NCBI GenBank assembly: GCA_017620335.1
Contig: JAFZQO010000020.1
Span: forward strand, 1-55,067
Length of the DNA stretch: 55,067 bases
DNA from: Bacteroidales bacterium
GTDB taxonomy: Bacteria > Bacteroidota > Bacteroidia > Bacteroidales > UBA932
Reading direction: 5' to 3'
A program made the position numbers and the translations under genes. Under the pieces are notes generated by a model. That model was not told the DNA's origin. It was given only the letters and a program-made list of their open reading frames with translations, and searched no databases. Positions 7,065 to 17,444 of the stretch are shown piece by piece. The number at the start of each line of letters is the position of its first letter. Positions within the stretch are counted from its first letter, which is position 1.

Positions 7065-7658
7065 TTAGAGGAATGAGACCAGCATCTCATAGACCAGGTG
7101 CGTCGGGAAGCCGACCACGTTGAAGTAGGAGCCGCGGATGGCGGTTATGCCGGTCAGGCCTATCCATTCCTGTATGCCGTAGGCTCCGGCCTTGTCGTAG
7201 GGCTTGCAATTGTCGACATAATAGTCTATCTCGCTGTCGGTCAGTTCCTTGAAGACGACGATGGTGGAGTCGGAAAGGGTCTCCATGCGGTCCCGGCTCC
7301 GGAGCGTCACGGCCGTGATCACTTCGTGCTCACGGCCTGACAGCAGCCGGAGCATCCGCACCGCATCCTCCCGGGAATGCGGCTTGCCCAGGATGGGCGA
7401 ATGATCGGGGTCGCCATGGCACAGCACCATGGTGTCCGATGTGATCAGGATCTCGTCCTCCTCCAGAGGCCTGTGGAAGCCCAGGGACTTGCCCTCGGAC
7501 ATCAGCGCCGGCACGTTTTCGTGAGGCGTAGAAGGGTCGTATGTCTCTTCGAAGGAGTTGCCGGTGTCAACGGTGAACTCCACGTTCATCCCTGTGAGCA
7601 GCTCGCGCCGGCGGGGAGAGCCGCTTCCAAGTATTATCTTCTTTCCTTTCAGGTCCAT
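7065..7658 (-). CDS. maf: Maf-family nucleoside triphosphate pyrophosphatase
   Basis: Hydrolyses non-canonical or m5UTP/dTTP/UTP-type nucleotides to monophosphates, a house-cleaning function linked to septum control in some bacteria. The N-terminal P-loop-like signature GSGSPRRRELL (about residues 11-21), the SDTMV acidic element and the YDKAGAYGIQ motif near residue 160 are all present. Length of 197 is typical. It begins one base after the kdsC stop, so it is the last gene of the leftward lactonase-DUF3467-kdsC-maf unit. Preference between the YhdE and YceF types is not certain; the GAYGIQ region favours the dTTP/UTP type. Confidence 0.93.
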   Translation of the reverse strand: MDLKGKKIILGSGSPRRRELLTGMNVEFTVDTGNSFEETYDPSTPHENVPALMSEGKSLGFHRPLEEDEILITSDTMVLCHGDPDHSPILGKPHSREDAVRMLRLLSGREHEVITAVTLRSRDRMETLSDSTIVVFKELTDSEIDYYVDNCKPYDKAGAYGIQEWIGLTGITAIRGSYFNVVGFPTHLVYEMLVSFL

Positions 7659-7659
7659 C

Positions 7660-8196
7660 TCAGAACATCTTCTTGTACTTCTCGTCGTCCAGATGCCATT
7701 TGCCCCTGGCCTTGAGCACCATCTCGACGGCGTGGCGGATGCAGCCGTGACCGCCCTTGAAGGGGGACACGAAGTCCGCCGCCCGCCGCACTTCCTTTAT
7801 GGCATCGGCCGGGGCGACGCCTAAGCCGCAGGCTTTCATTACCGGAATGTCGGGCAGGTCATCGCCGAAGAACATCACTTCTTCAGGGAGCAGCGAGTGC
7901 TTGTGGCAGAATGCGTTGAAGTCGTCGAGCTTGATTCTTGAATGAAGATAGATGTCGTCCGGGTCCACGCCGCAGACGCTGAAGCGCTTGAGTATGCTTT
8001 CGGAACTGCCGCCCGTGATGACGGCCGTATGGAGGCCGTTCATCTTGGCCATCCTTACGCCGAAGGAGTCCTTGGCGTCGAAGACGCGCAGAAGGTCGCC
8101 GTCAGACATGGCGAGGATGCCGCCGTCGGTCATGACGCCGTCGATGTCGAACGCTATCGCCCGTATCCTCGAAAGCTTTTTCTTCCTGGAGAACAT
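7660..8196 (-). CDS. kdsC: KDO-8-phosphate phosphatase, HAD family
   Basis: Removes phosphate from 3-deoxy-D-manno-octulosonate 8-phosphate on the way to the lipopolysaccharide inner-core sugar KDO. Motif I is FDIDGVMTDG (about residues 16-25) with both catalytic Asp, motif II is ITGGSS, and motif III/IV is FFGDDLPDIP. The 178-residue length without a cap domain fits the tetrameric KdsC class. It lies between DUF3467 (4-bp gap) and maf (1-bp gap). Other lipid A or KDO genes are not in the window. A related C0-type HAD phosphatase is possible but less likely. Confidence 0.88.
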   Translation of the reverse strand: MFSRKKKLSRIRAIAFDIDGVMTDGGILAMSDGDLLRVFDAKDSFGVRMAKMNGLHTAVITGGSSESILKRFSVCGVDPDDIYLHSRIKLDDFNAFCHKHSLLPEEVMFFGDDLPDIPVMKACGLGVAPADAIKEVRRAADFVSPFKGGHGCIRHAVEMVLKARGKWHLDDEKYKKMF

Positions 8197-8200
8197 GCGC

Positions 8201-8524
8201 CTAGGACTTGGCTCCGTTGCCGGTCATGAAGTCGCTGAGGTTGATGGTACCCTTCGGCTGGGCCTCCCTCATCGTGATGGGGCCGAATTGCGACTCGTAT
8301 TTCTGGATGTTGTCCGACAGGGCGTTGAGCAGGCGCTTGGCGTGCTCGGGGTTCATGATGATGCGGTTGGAGATGTCGGGTTTCTGGAGCCCCGGGAGCA
8401 TCGTCGCGAAATCGATGACGAATTCGCTGGGGGAGTGCGAGATGATGGCGAGGTTGGAATATGAGCCCTTCGCGATCTCGGGCTTCAGCTCGAGGCTGAG
8501 CTGTTTCTTGTCGTTGTTTTCCAT
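8201..8524 (-). CDS. DUF3467 protein
   Basis: A 107-residue soluble protein with the DUF3467 pattern: YSNLAIISHSPSEFVIDFA near the N-terminus and a central RIIMNPEHAKRLLNAL helix. Function is unknown; such proteins are common in Bacteroidota as single-domain genes. It is 8 bp downstream of the lactonase stop and 4 bp upstream of kdsC on the same strand. Confidence 0.85.
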   Translation of the reverse strand: MENNDKKQLSLELKPEIAKGSYSNLAIISHSPSEFVIDFATMLPGLQKPDISNRIIMNPEHAKRLLNALSDNIQKYESQFGPITMREAQPKGTINLSDFMTGNGAKS

Positions 8525-8532
8525 AACAGGGA

Positions 8533-9636
8533 CTAATGAACGGTGTATTTATTCGGAACCCAGCCGACGAAGACAGGCTTCTCGGTATGGATCCGTCTTT
8601 TGGTATCTTCAAGGAGTCCGGTGCGGGTGTTACGGCGGTAGATCTCTATCGCGTCCTCGTCGCGGCATGCCACGAATACGTAACGCCCGTTCGGAGTGAT
8701 GTTGAAATTGCGGGGATGTTTGCCCGTATTCTGGTAGCCGGCGTCGGTGAGTGTGCCGTCGTCCGCCACCTTGAAGACGGCGATGCCGTCGTTCTGCAGC
8801 CTCAGGCTGGCGTAAAGGAATTTCCCGTCAGGTGAGAGGTGGATGTCGGCGGCTCCGCGCGCATCGACGCGGTCGGCCCTTATCGTCTGCTTTTCGGTCA
8901 GCCGGCCGTCGTCGTAATCGAAAACTGTGACGTCGCCGGACAGCTCTCCGATGACATAAAGGTGCTTGCCCGAGGCGTCAAAGAGAAGGTGCCTCGGACC
9001 GTAGTCGGAGTGAAGCTGGGCCGCGCAGCGGTAGCCGGAAACGTCCTGTCCGTCGATGTCGACGACACCGATTCGGTCGGCGCTGAACTCGCTGAACAGC
9101 AGATGCTTGCCGTCAGGGGTAAAAACTGCGCAATGTACGTGCGGCTCTGCCTGACGGGAGAGGTCGGGGCCGCCCGTGCAGGAGTGGATCAAGGAGTCGA
9201 GGGGGGCGATGCCGCCGCCCGGCAGCAGGCGGTAGAGCGCCATTGTGCCGCCGCTGTAGTTGGCGACGGCCAGCAGCCCGTCACCGACGGCGACGTAGCA
9301 AGGATCCTCGCCGCCCGATGGCATGCCCGTAAGCTGAGAGCCTAGATTTTCGAAAATACGCGTGTAAAGGTGCCAGGCATAAACCGCTGCGGTGGAGTCC
9401 GGCATTTCGCTCACGGCATAAACCCTGTCCCCGTCGAGAGCCAGGTAAGAAGGATTGGGCATCGGGGCCTTGGCGAAAGGGTTATCGCCGGCCTTCCCGG
9501 TGCGCTGGTTGAGCAGGTAGGCGCCGAAACCGTCGGAGTATGTGCCGACATACATCGTCAGCCAGTCACCGTCCCCTCCACAGGAGGACAGAATCAGCGG
9601 CAGAAGTACCGCGAACATCGAAAACATCCTTCTCAT
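8533..9636 (-). CDS. Lactonase-family lipoprotein (6-phosphogluconolactonase-like beta-propeller)
   Basis: A 367-residue seven-bladed beta-propeller of the YbhE/Pgl lactonase family. The repeat blades show typical pieces such as MYVGTYSDGFG, EPHVHCAVFTPDGKHL, LSPDGKFLYASLR and NITPNGRYVFVACRD. The N-terminus is a lipoprotein signal with lipobox LSSCGG (Cys at about residue 19), so it is exported and unlikely to act in the cytosolic pentose phosphate pathway. The start at 9636 was chosen over an upstream in-frame ATG at 9720 because the latter lies inside valS and upstream of the promoter box; ATG 9627 is an alternative. First gene of the leftward four-gene unit. Confidence 0.83.
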   Translation of the reverse strand: MRRMFSMFAVLLPLILSSCGGDGDWLTMYVGTYSDGFGAYLLNQRTGKAGDNPFAKAPMPNPSYLALDGDRVYAVSEMPDSTAAVYAWHLYTRIFENLGSQLTGMPSGGEDPCYVAVGDGLLAVANYSGGTMALYRLLPGGGIAPLDSLIHSCTGGPDLSRQAEPHVHCAVFTPDGKHLLFSEFSADRIGVVDIDGQDVSGYRCAAQLHSDYGPRHLLFDASGKHLYVIGELSGDVTVFDYDDGRLTEKQTIRADRVDARGAADIHLSPDGKFLYASLRLQNDGIAVFKVADDGTLTDAGYQNTGKHPRNFNITPNGRYVFVACRDEDAIEIYRRNTRTGLLEDTKRRIHTEKPVFVGWVPNKYTVH

Positions 9637-9641
9637 GCAAG

Positions 9642-9649
9642 CAAAGTTA
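9642..9649 (-). promoter_or_regulatory. -7 box for the lactonase unit
   Basis: Minus-strand TAACTTTG ends 5 bp before ATG 9636. Transcription should start at or within the first codons, so either the mRNA is leaderless or translation starts at ATG 9627. Confidence 0.5.
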
Positions 9650-9661
9650 ACAAAAAAAGAG

Positions 9662-9669
9662 TATATTTG
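9662..9669 (+). promoter_or_regulatory. -7 box for valS
   Basis: TATATTTG, 35 bp before ATG 9705. It lies back to back with the lactonase box, making a compact divergent promoter region. Confidence 0.5.
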
Positions 9670-9704
9670 TACGATAATGCGATTATAAAACAAAATCTGT
9701 AAGA

Positions 9705-12362
9705 ATGGACTTATCGGCAAAATACAACGCCTCCGAAGTGGAGGACAAGTGGTATGCCTACTGGCTTGAAAACAAGTTCTTCCACTCCGAACCCGACGGA
9801 AGGGAACCCTATACCATCGTGATACCGCCGCCCAACGTGACCGGTATCCTTCACATGGGACATGTGCTCAACAACACCCTCAACGACGTGCTGATCCGCA
9901 AGGCCCGCATGGACGGAAAGAATGCCTGCTGGGTACCCGGCACGGACCACGCCTCCATCGCCACCGAGAGTAAGGTCGTCGCCAAGCTCAAGGGCATGGG
10001 CATCAGCAAGGAGGACATCACCCGCGAGGAGTTCCTCAAGTACGCCTGGGAATGGAAGGAGGAGCACGGCGGCATCATCCTCAAGCAGCTCCGCAAGCTC
10101 GGCGCCTCCTGCGACTGGGACCGCACCCGCTTCACCATGGAGCCCGCCCTTTCCGAGGCTGTCATCAACACCTTTGTTTATTTCTACAAGAAAGGCTGGA
10201 TTTACAGGGGAGTGCGCATGGTCAACTGGGACCCCGAGGGACACACCGCCGTCAGTGACGACGAGGTGATCCACAAGGACACCCAGAGCCATTTCTACCA
10301 CATGCGCTACTTCATCTCCGACGGGCACGGCAACCCGACCGACAAGTACATTGTCATCGCCACCACGCGTCCGGAGACCATCATGGCTGACTCCGCCATC
10401 TGCGTCAATCCCAATGACGAACGCCACTTCTGGATGAAGGGCAAGAAAGTGCTCATCCCCCTCATCAATAAGGAGATACCCATCATCGAGGACGACTACG
10501 TCGAGATGGATTTCGGTACGGGCTGCCTGAAGGTCACGCCCGCGCACGACGCGCACGACTATGAGATAGGCATGCGCCACAACCTCCCGATCATCGACAT
10601 CATCGACGACCACGGCCGCCTCAACGAACAGGCCCAGATCCTCGTCGGCGAGGAACGTTTCGAGGCCAGGAAGAAGATCGTGAAGATGCTCGAGGAGGCC
10701 GGCAACATCGAGAAGATAGAGGACTATACCTCGCCGGTCGGCTACAGCGAGCGCACCAACGCGGTAATCGAGCCGCGCCTCAGCGCCCAGTGGTTCCTCA
10801 AGATGGGAGAGCTGGCGCCGCGCGCCCTTGCCTCCGTCGAGGATGGCATCATAAAGTTCATACCGGACAAATACCGCAACACCTACCGCCACTGGATGGA
10901 GAACGCCCGCGACTGGTGCATCAGCCGCCAGCTTTGGTGGGGCCAGCGGATTCCTGCATACTATCTGCCTGACGGTCAGATAGTTGTTGAGAATAGCTTC
11001 GAGAAAGCCTTCAAGGCCGCCCAGGCCCTTTGCCCTGATATAAAGCCCGAGGATCTGAAGCAGGACGAGGATGTCCTCGATACCTGGTTCTCCAGCTGGC
11101 TGTGGCCCATCTCCGTCTTCGACCCGGACATGCCCGGCAATCCCGGCCACAAGCCCAACGCCGACCTCGCATACTATTATCCGACCAACGACCTCGTCAC
11201 CGCCCCGGACATCATCTTCTTCTGGGTGGCCAGGATGATCATGGCCGGCAACGAGTTCATGGACGACGTTCCTTTCCACAACGTCTACTTCACCGGCATC
11301 GTGCGCGACAAGATAGGCCGCAAGATGAGCAAGACCCTCGGCAACTCGCCGGACCCGCTCGAACTCATCTCCAAGTACGGCGCCGACGCCGTACGCCTCG
11401 GCATGCTCCTTTGTTCCTCCGCAGGCAACGACATCCTCTACGACGAGGCCATGATTGAGCAGGGCAGGAACTTCTGCGCCAAGATATGGAACTCCTTCCG
11501 CCTCGTCAAGGGCTGGAACGTGGATCCCGACGTTGCCACCCCGGCAGCCTCCGTCGTCGCCGCCAAGTGGTTCGAAAACAAATTAAGTCAGACCATTGAA
11601 GTAGTTGAGGATCATTATAGTAAGTTCAGGATTTCCGATGCGTTGATGACCATCTACAAGCTGTTCTGGGACGACTATTGCAGCTGGTATCTGGAGATCG
11701 TGAAGCCGGCCTTCGGCGCAGCAGTGGACAAGGCGACGTACGACGCCACCCTGGGCTTCTTCGAGGCCCTGGTCAAGATGATCCACCCCATCATGCCCTT
11801 CATCACCGAGGAACTCTGGCAGAACATAGAGGAGCGCCCCGCCGGCGCTACCATCATGTTCGCGCCCACTCCCAAGGCGGGCGCGTACGACGAGGCCTTC
11901 ATCCGTGAGTTCGAGACAGCGCGCGAGACCGTCGTCAACGTCCGCTCCATCCGCAAGCAGAAGAACATCTCCCCGAAGGAGCCCCTCGCCCTCAAGGTCA
12001 AGGGAGGCTTCCCGATGGAGACCGCGCCCGTGGTGGAGAAGCTCGCGAGCATCACATCCGTCGAGCTGACCGACGACTTCGGCGACACCGGAGCCGGCGT
12101 GCCATTCATCATCGGCACCGTCGAGCTCTTCCTCCCGCTCACCGGACTGGTCAACGTCGAAGAGGAGATCGCCAAGGTCGAGTCCGACCTCAAATACCAG
12201 CGCATTTTCCTCGAAGGAGTGCGCCGCAAGCTCTCAAACGAGTCCTTCGTGGCCCATGCACCTGAGAAAATCGTCGCCGTGGAGCGCAAGAAGGAGGCTG
12301 ATGCCCTCTCGAGGATTGAAAGTCTCGAGTCTCAGCTCAATTCTCTGAGAAACAATAAGTGA
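9705..12362 (+). CDS. valS: Valyl-tRNA synthetase
   Basis: Class I aminoacyl-tRNA synthetase that charges tRNA-Val and edits mischarged Thr. The HIGH-type motif is HMGH in PPNVTGILHMGH (about residues 42-53), the CP1 editing domain follows (TTRPETIMAD near 220), and the KMSKS loop is KMSKT at residue 540. The last 60 residues form the usual coiled-coil tRNA-binding arm (VNVEEEIAKVESDLKYQ). The 885-residue length is normal. It heads a rightward run, but a 54-bp gap with a paired palindrome separates it from tatA. A short AT-richer stretch around 11575-11650 interrupts the otherwise GC-rich codon use. Confidence 0.97.
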   Translation: MDLSAKYNASEVEDKWYAYWLENKFFHSEPDGREPYTIVIPPPNVTGILHMGHVLNNTLNDVLIRKARMDGKNACWVPGTDHASIATESKVVAKLKGMGISKEDITREEFLKYAWEWKEEHGGIILKQLRKLGASCDWDRTRFTMEPALSEAVINTFVYFYKKGWIYRGVRMVNWDPEGHTAVSDDEVIHKDTQSHFYHMRYFISDGHGNPTDKYIVIATTRPETIMADSAICVNPNDERHFWMKGKKVLIPLINKEIPIIEDDYVEMDFGTGCLKVTPAHDAHDYEIGMRHNLPIIDIIDDHGRLNEQAQILVGEERFEARKKIVKMLEEAGNIEKIEDYTSPVGYSERTNAVIEPRLSAQWFLKMGELAPRALASVEDGIIKFIPDKYRNTYRHWMENARDWCISRQLWWGQRIPAYYLPDGQIVVENSFEKAFKAAQALCPDIKPEDLKQDEDVLDTWFSSWLWPISVFDPDMPGNPGHKPNADLAYYYPTNDLVTAPDIIFFWVARMIMAGNEFMDDVPFHNVYFTGIVRDKIGRKMSKTLGNSPDPLELISKYGADAVRLGMLLCSSAGNDILYDEAMIEQGRNFCAKIWNSFRLVKGWNVDPDVATPAASVVAAKWFENKLSQTIEVVEDHYSKFRISDALMTIYKLFWDDYCSWYLEIVKPAFGAAVDKATYDATLGFFEALVKMIHPIMPFITEELWQNIEERPAGATIMFAPTPKAGAYDEAFIREFETARETVVNVRSIRKQKNISPKEPLALKVKGGFPMETAPVVEKLASITSVELTDDFGDTGAGVPFIIGTVELFLPLTGLVNVEEEIAKVESDLKYQRIFLEGVRRKLSNESFVAHAPEKIVAVERKKEADALSRIESLESQLNSLRNNK

Positions 12363-12395
12363 AACACTTTTGTTTAGATTAATAACATTTTTGTT
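12363..12395. promoter_or_regulatory. Paired palindrome site A (AACAnnnnTGTT x2, 9-bp spacer)
   Basis: AACACTTTTGTT (12363-12374) and AACATTTTTGTT (12384-12395) are separated by exactly 9 bp (21 bp between centres, two helical turns). The pair lies directly after the valS stop and 21 bp before tatA. Identical geometry occurs at 17379 and 21495. It looks like a site for two dimers of one DNA-binding protein. Confidence 0.75.
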
Positions 12396-12416
12396 AACCT
12401 ATAAAATGCTGGAATT

Positions 12417-12641
12417 ATGATAGCTTATCCTTTGTTTCTTGGCAGTCTCGGCTTCTGGGAGATCTTCCTCATCGTCCTTGTGATCGTCCTTCTGTTCGGA
12501 GGCAAGAAAATCCCCGAGCTCATGCGTGGCGTAGGTAAGGGAGTGAAGAGTTTCAAGCAGGGAATGAACGAAGTCGAGGACGAACTGAAGGAGGCCACCA
12601 AGGAGTTCGACTCCATTACCAAGGAGGAGGAGAAGAAATAG
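12417..12641 (+). CDS. tatA: Twin-arginine translocase subunit TatA
   Basis: A 74-residue protein with a single N-terminal membrane helix (about residues 12-27, IFLIVLVIVLLFGG), the hinge GGKKIPELMRGVGKG that forms the amphipathic helix, and a charged acidic/Lys-rich tail. With TatC it exports folded proteins carrying twin-arginine signals. No TatB gene lies beside it, so TatA probably does both jobs, as in other two-component Tat systems. TatC follows after 3 bp. Confidence 0.95.
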   Translation: MIAYPLFLGSLGFWEIFLIVLVIVLLFGGKKIPELMRGVGKGVKSFKQGMNEVEDELKEATKEFDSITKEEEKK

Positions 12642-12644
12642 GCC

Positions 12645-13419
12645 GTGGCTTCCGTCAGCGGGAAAGGCATGAAGGAGATGTCCTTCTGGGACCATCTCGA
12701 CGAGCTGAGGGGGACTCTGTTCCGCTCGGTCCTGATTATTTTGGCCTTTTTCACTGTCGGTTTCTTCCTCAAGGAGACGCTTTTCGACGGGGTCATCCTC
12801 AGGCCGACGAGGCCTGATTTCTGGCTGTACCGGCTGCTGGGGGTGGACCTTTCCATCAATCTCATCAACATCGACATCGCCGCACAGTTCTTCACCCACA
12901 TCAAGGTGACCTTCGTGTGCGCGCTGGTCGTCAGTTTCCCACTCATCTGCTATGAGCTGTGGAAGTTCATCGCCCCCGGCCTGTATGACAGGGAGAAGAG
13001 GGTGATGCGCAAGGCCTTCGGCCTGGGCGCGGGTCTCTTCTACCTGGGCATCGTGGTCGGTTATTTCATCGTGATGCCGGTCCTGCTGGTGTTCTTCAAC
13101 GGTTACCAGGTGAGCGGAAGCGTCGAGAACACCTTCGCCCTGACTTCCTACATCTCCATTTTCCTGGCGATGGTGTTCGTGATGGGGCTCCTGTTCGAGT
13201 TCCCGTCCGTGCTAGCCGTACTCTCGCATTTCGGCATCATAACCCGCGATACCATGAAGAAGTCCCGCCGCTATGCGGTGGTGGCCATACTGATACTGTC
13301 GGCAATCCTGACGCCGACGGGGGATCCCTTCACCATGCTGGTGGTGGCGGTCCCGCTTTATCTTCTCTACGAGTTCAGCATCCTTATCTGCAAGCCGGCG
13401 CAGCCGGAGGAGGCCAGCG

Positions 13420-13436
<17 letters not shown>
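12645..13436 (+). CDS. tatC: Twin-arginine translocase subunit TatC
   Basis: Polytopic inner-membrane receptor for twin-arginine signal peptides. Contains the N-terminal signature MSFWDHLDELRGTLFRS with the key Glu and Arg, the periplasmic/loop motif FPLICYELWKFIAPGLY, and about six membrane segments ending with ILSAILTPTGDP. The frame opens with GTG at 12645, 3 bp after tatA; ATG at 12669 is an alternative start. The 3' end overlaps the next gene by 17 bp, suggesting translational coupling. Confidence 0.95.
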
Positions 13437-15354
<1,918 letters not shown>

Positions 15355-15365
15355 ATTATAAGTAT

Positions 15366-16289
15366 ATGAAGAAGAGTTTATTAACATTTGTTACTTGCAT
15401 CTTTGCTTTAGGACTGTCGGCGTCTGTCGCCCCTGCCCAGACCAAGCAGTCGTCGCATGATTTCTCTGCCTTTGACGCGATCGAGGTCAGTTATGACTTC
15501 AATGTCCGGGTCGTCGATTCCAGGAACTACTCGATCTCCATGAACATCGAGAGCGTGCTGACGGACTATGTCCAGGCATATGTGAAGAACCACACCCTTT
15601 ATCTTGTCCTGGACGAAAAGAAGCTCCCTTCGGAAATCAGGAAGCAGTTCAGGGGCCGCAGGTCCTCCGCGCCCGTGCTGGACGCCACGGTCTACATGCC
15701 CGAGCCTCTCACTTCCGTGAAGATGACCGGAGCCTCTTCTCTGTCCGTCGACAAGGAACTCGAAGTCAGGGACTTCGTCCTCGAGCTCGGCGAGAATGCA
15801 CGCGTCTCGAAACTCGTCGTAGATGCCTCCAGCGTCAGCGTCATCATGGCCGGCAAGTCCTCGGCTGACCTCGTGCTATATTCGGACAACGTAAAACTCA
15901 ATGCGGCGGGGAACGCCAAGCTTGACGTCGAACAGGATTCGGAAGGCCTGGAGGTGGTCGCCGGAGGCTCTGCGGAGATCAACGTGGAAGGCGAGACCCT
16001 CGACGCCAGCCTGACGACCTCCGGATCTTCCAAGACCACCCTCCGGGGCAAGACCAACTCTCTGACCGTCAACGGTTCCGGATCATCGTTCGTGGATGCG
16101 GTCAATTTCAAGACTGCCGAATGCACCGCAAGGCTGTCCAACAGCAGCAAGCTGTATGAGGCCGCCACCGAGGCCCTTCATATCGACGTGAGCGGCAATT
16201 CCACGTTGGTTTTCGACGGCGATCCGGTGATCGACATCATCAACGTCAAATCCTCCACCGTCCAGCGCTATTCCTCAGTCAAGAAATAG
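15366..16289 (+). CDS. Secreted DUF2807 (GIN-domain) protein
   Basis: A 307-residue protein with a cleavable signal peptide (MKKSLLTFVTCIFALG, ending around SVAPAQ). The remainder is a right-handed beta-solenoid-like series of short strands (LTSVKMTGASSLSV, LKLNAAGNAKLDV, SLTVNGSGSSFVD) typical of the putative autotransporter-adhesin head domain family DUF2807. Probably at the cell surface or periplasm; role unknown. The start at 15366 is 11 bp after the ABC-F stop, and longer in-frame starts would lie inside that gene. Codon 1 follows an AT-rich stretch. Confidence 0.82.
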   Translation: MKKSLLTFVTCIFALGLSASVAPAQTKQSSHDFSAFDAIEVSYDFNVRVVDSRNYSISMNIESVLTDYVQAYVKNHTLYLVLDEKKLPSEIRKQFRGRRSSAPVLDATVYMPEPLTSVKMTGASSLSVDKELEVRDFVLELGENARVSKLVVDASSVSVIMAGKSSADLVLYSDNVKLNAAGNAKLDVEQDSEGLEVVAGGSAEINVEGETLDASLTTSGSSKTTLRGKTNSLTVNGSGSSFVDAVNFKTAECTARLSNSSKLYEAATEALHIDVSGNSTLVFDGDPVIDIINVKSSTVQRYSSVKK

Positions 16290-16291
16290 GC

Positions 16292-17380
16292 ATGCTCGTT
16301 CTCGACTCGCATTGCGACGCGCCTTCCCAGATGATGCGCGCGCGCGATTTCACAAAGGACAATCCATGGGGACACGTCGACTTCCCGAAGCTCAGGGCCG
16401 GGGGAGTCGACGCCTCCGTCTTTGCACTGTACTGCCCTCCCGGACTGGCTCCGGACGAGGCGACGCGCTATACTCTGGACATGCTGTCGCACCTGTATGA
16501 CCAGGTGGACGCCGCAGAAGGGGAGGTGGAGCTGGCTTTCACCGCCTCGGAAGTGCTTGAGAACAAGGCCAGGGGACTGACCTCCATCCTGATCAGCATG
16601 GAGAACGGCGCTCCCATCCAGCGTTCGCTGCCCATGCTGCGCATGTTCTTCAGGATGGGCGTCACCTGCATGACGCTCGCGCACAACGGTGACAATGAGA
16701 TATGCGACTCGTGCGCCGGCCATCGTCGGTGGGGAGGCCTCAGCCCTTTCGGGCGGACCGTGGTGAATGAGATGAACCGCCTGGGTATGGTCGTGGACAT
16801 CGCCCACTGCTCGGACGATACCGTACGGGACTGCCTTGAGATTTCAAAGGCCCCGATAGTTTCCACACATTCCTGCTGCAAGGCGCTGACGGACCATCGC
16901 CGCAACCTTACGGACGAACTCCTGAAGGCCATCGCGGACAAGGGGGGAGTGGTGCAGATTAATTTCTGTCCTTCGTTCCTCTCCGGGGAATACGACGCCC
17001 TCATGAACGCCACCGGCATGGGCGACAGGGCTGATGCCGTGGAGGCGGCTTTCATAGCCGATCCGCGGAATCCGGAGAAGGTCGCGGCATGGGTGGAGAT
17101 GCAGCGCGAACTGGAAGCCATGAAGCGCCCGTCATACAAGGACGTCGCCGACCATGTTGACCATGCCGTCCGCGTCATGGGCATAGATCATGTCGGGGTA
17201 GGTACCGATTATGACGGCATACTCGTCGCCCCGGAGGGGCTTGAGAATGTCTCCAAACTGCCTGTCCTGTGGGATGAACTGAGGCGTCGCGGCTACTCTG
17301 AGGAAGAAGTCGAAAAAGTGGCGGGAAAGAACTTCCTGAGGGTCATGGAAGAGGTCGAAAAGGTCGCTTCAGGCCTCTAA
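16292..17380 (+). CDS. Membrane dipeptidase (peptidase family M19)
   Basis: Zinc metallodipeptidase of the renal-dipeptidase family, cleaving dipeptides, often with D-residues at the C-terminal position. Visible ligands: HCD in LDSHCDAP (residues 5-9), the bridging Glu in SMENGAPI (about 108), His in STHSCCKAL (about 192) and DHVGVGTDYDG near 305. No signal peptide, so cytosolic as encoded. It starts 2 bp after the DUF2807 gene and ends the rightward run. Length 362 is normal. Confidence 0.92.
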   Translation: MLVLDSHCDAPSQMMRARDFTKDNPWGHVDFPKLRAGGVDASVFALYCPPGLAPDEATRYTLDMLSHLYDQVDAAEGEVELAFTASEVLENKARGLTSILISMENGAPIQRSLPMLRMFFRMGVTCMTLAHNGDNEICDSCAGHRRWGGLSPFGRTVVNEMNRLGMVVDIAHCSDDTVRDCLEISKAPIVSTHSCCKALTDHRRNLTDELLKAIADKGGVVQINFCPSFLSGEYDALMNATGMGDRADAVEAAFIADPRNPEKVAAWVEMQRELEAMKRPSYKDVADHVDHAVRVMGIDHVGVGTDYDGILVAPEGLENVSKLPVLWDELRRRGYSEEEVEKVAGKNFLRVMEEVEKVASGL

Positions 17381-17411
17381 CAAAAATGTTATAACTTTAA
17401 ACACTTTTGTT
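17379..17411. promoter_or_regulatory. Paired palindrome site B (AACAnnnnTGTT x2, 9-bp spacer)
   Basis: AACAAAAATGTT (17379-17390) and AACACTTTTGTT (17400-17411), 9-bp spacer, the same 21-bp period as site A. It starts in the dipeptidase stop codon and fills the gap between convergent genes, where a promoter operator would not be expected. Confidence 0.75.
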
Positions 17412-17424
17412 ATATTCATTTAGG

Positions 17425-17444
17425 GTCAGACTTTTAGGTCTGAC
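17425..17444. other. Hairpin at the cinA stop codon
   Basis: GTCAGAC (17425-17431) pairs with GTCTGAC (17438-17444) over loop TTTTAG. It covers the end of cinA and may close transcripts from the convergent dipeptidase gene; no long T-run follows directly. Confidence 0.45.

Noticed and set aside
15383-15392. AACATTTGTT as a fourth member of the paired palindrome family
   Set aside because: Only 10 bp (two-base centre instead of four) and no partner 21 bp away; it is inside a signal-peptide coding sequence.
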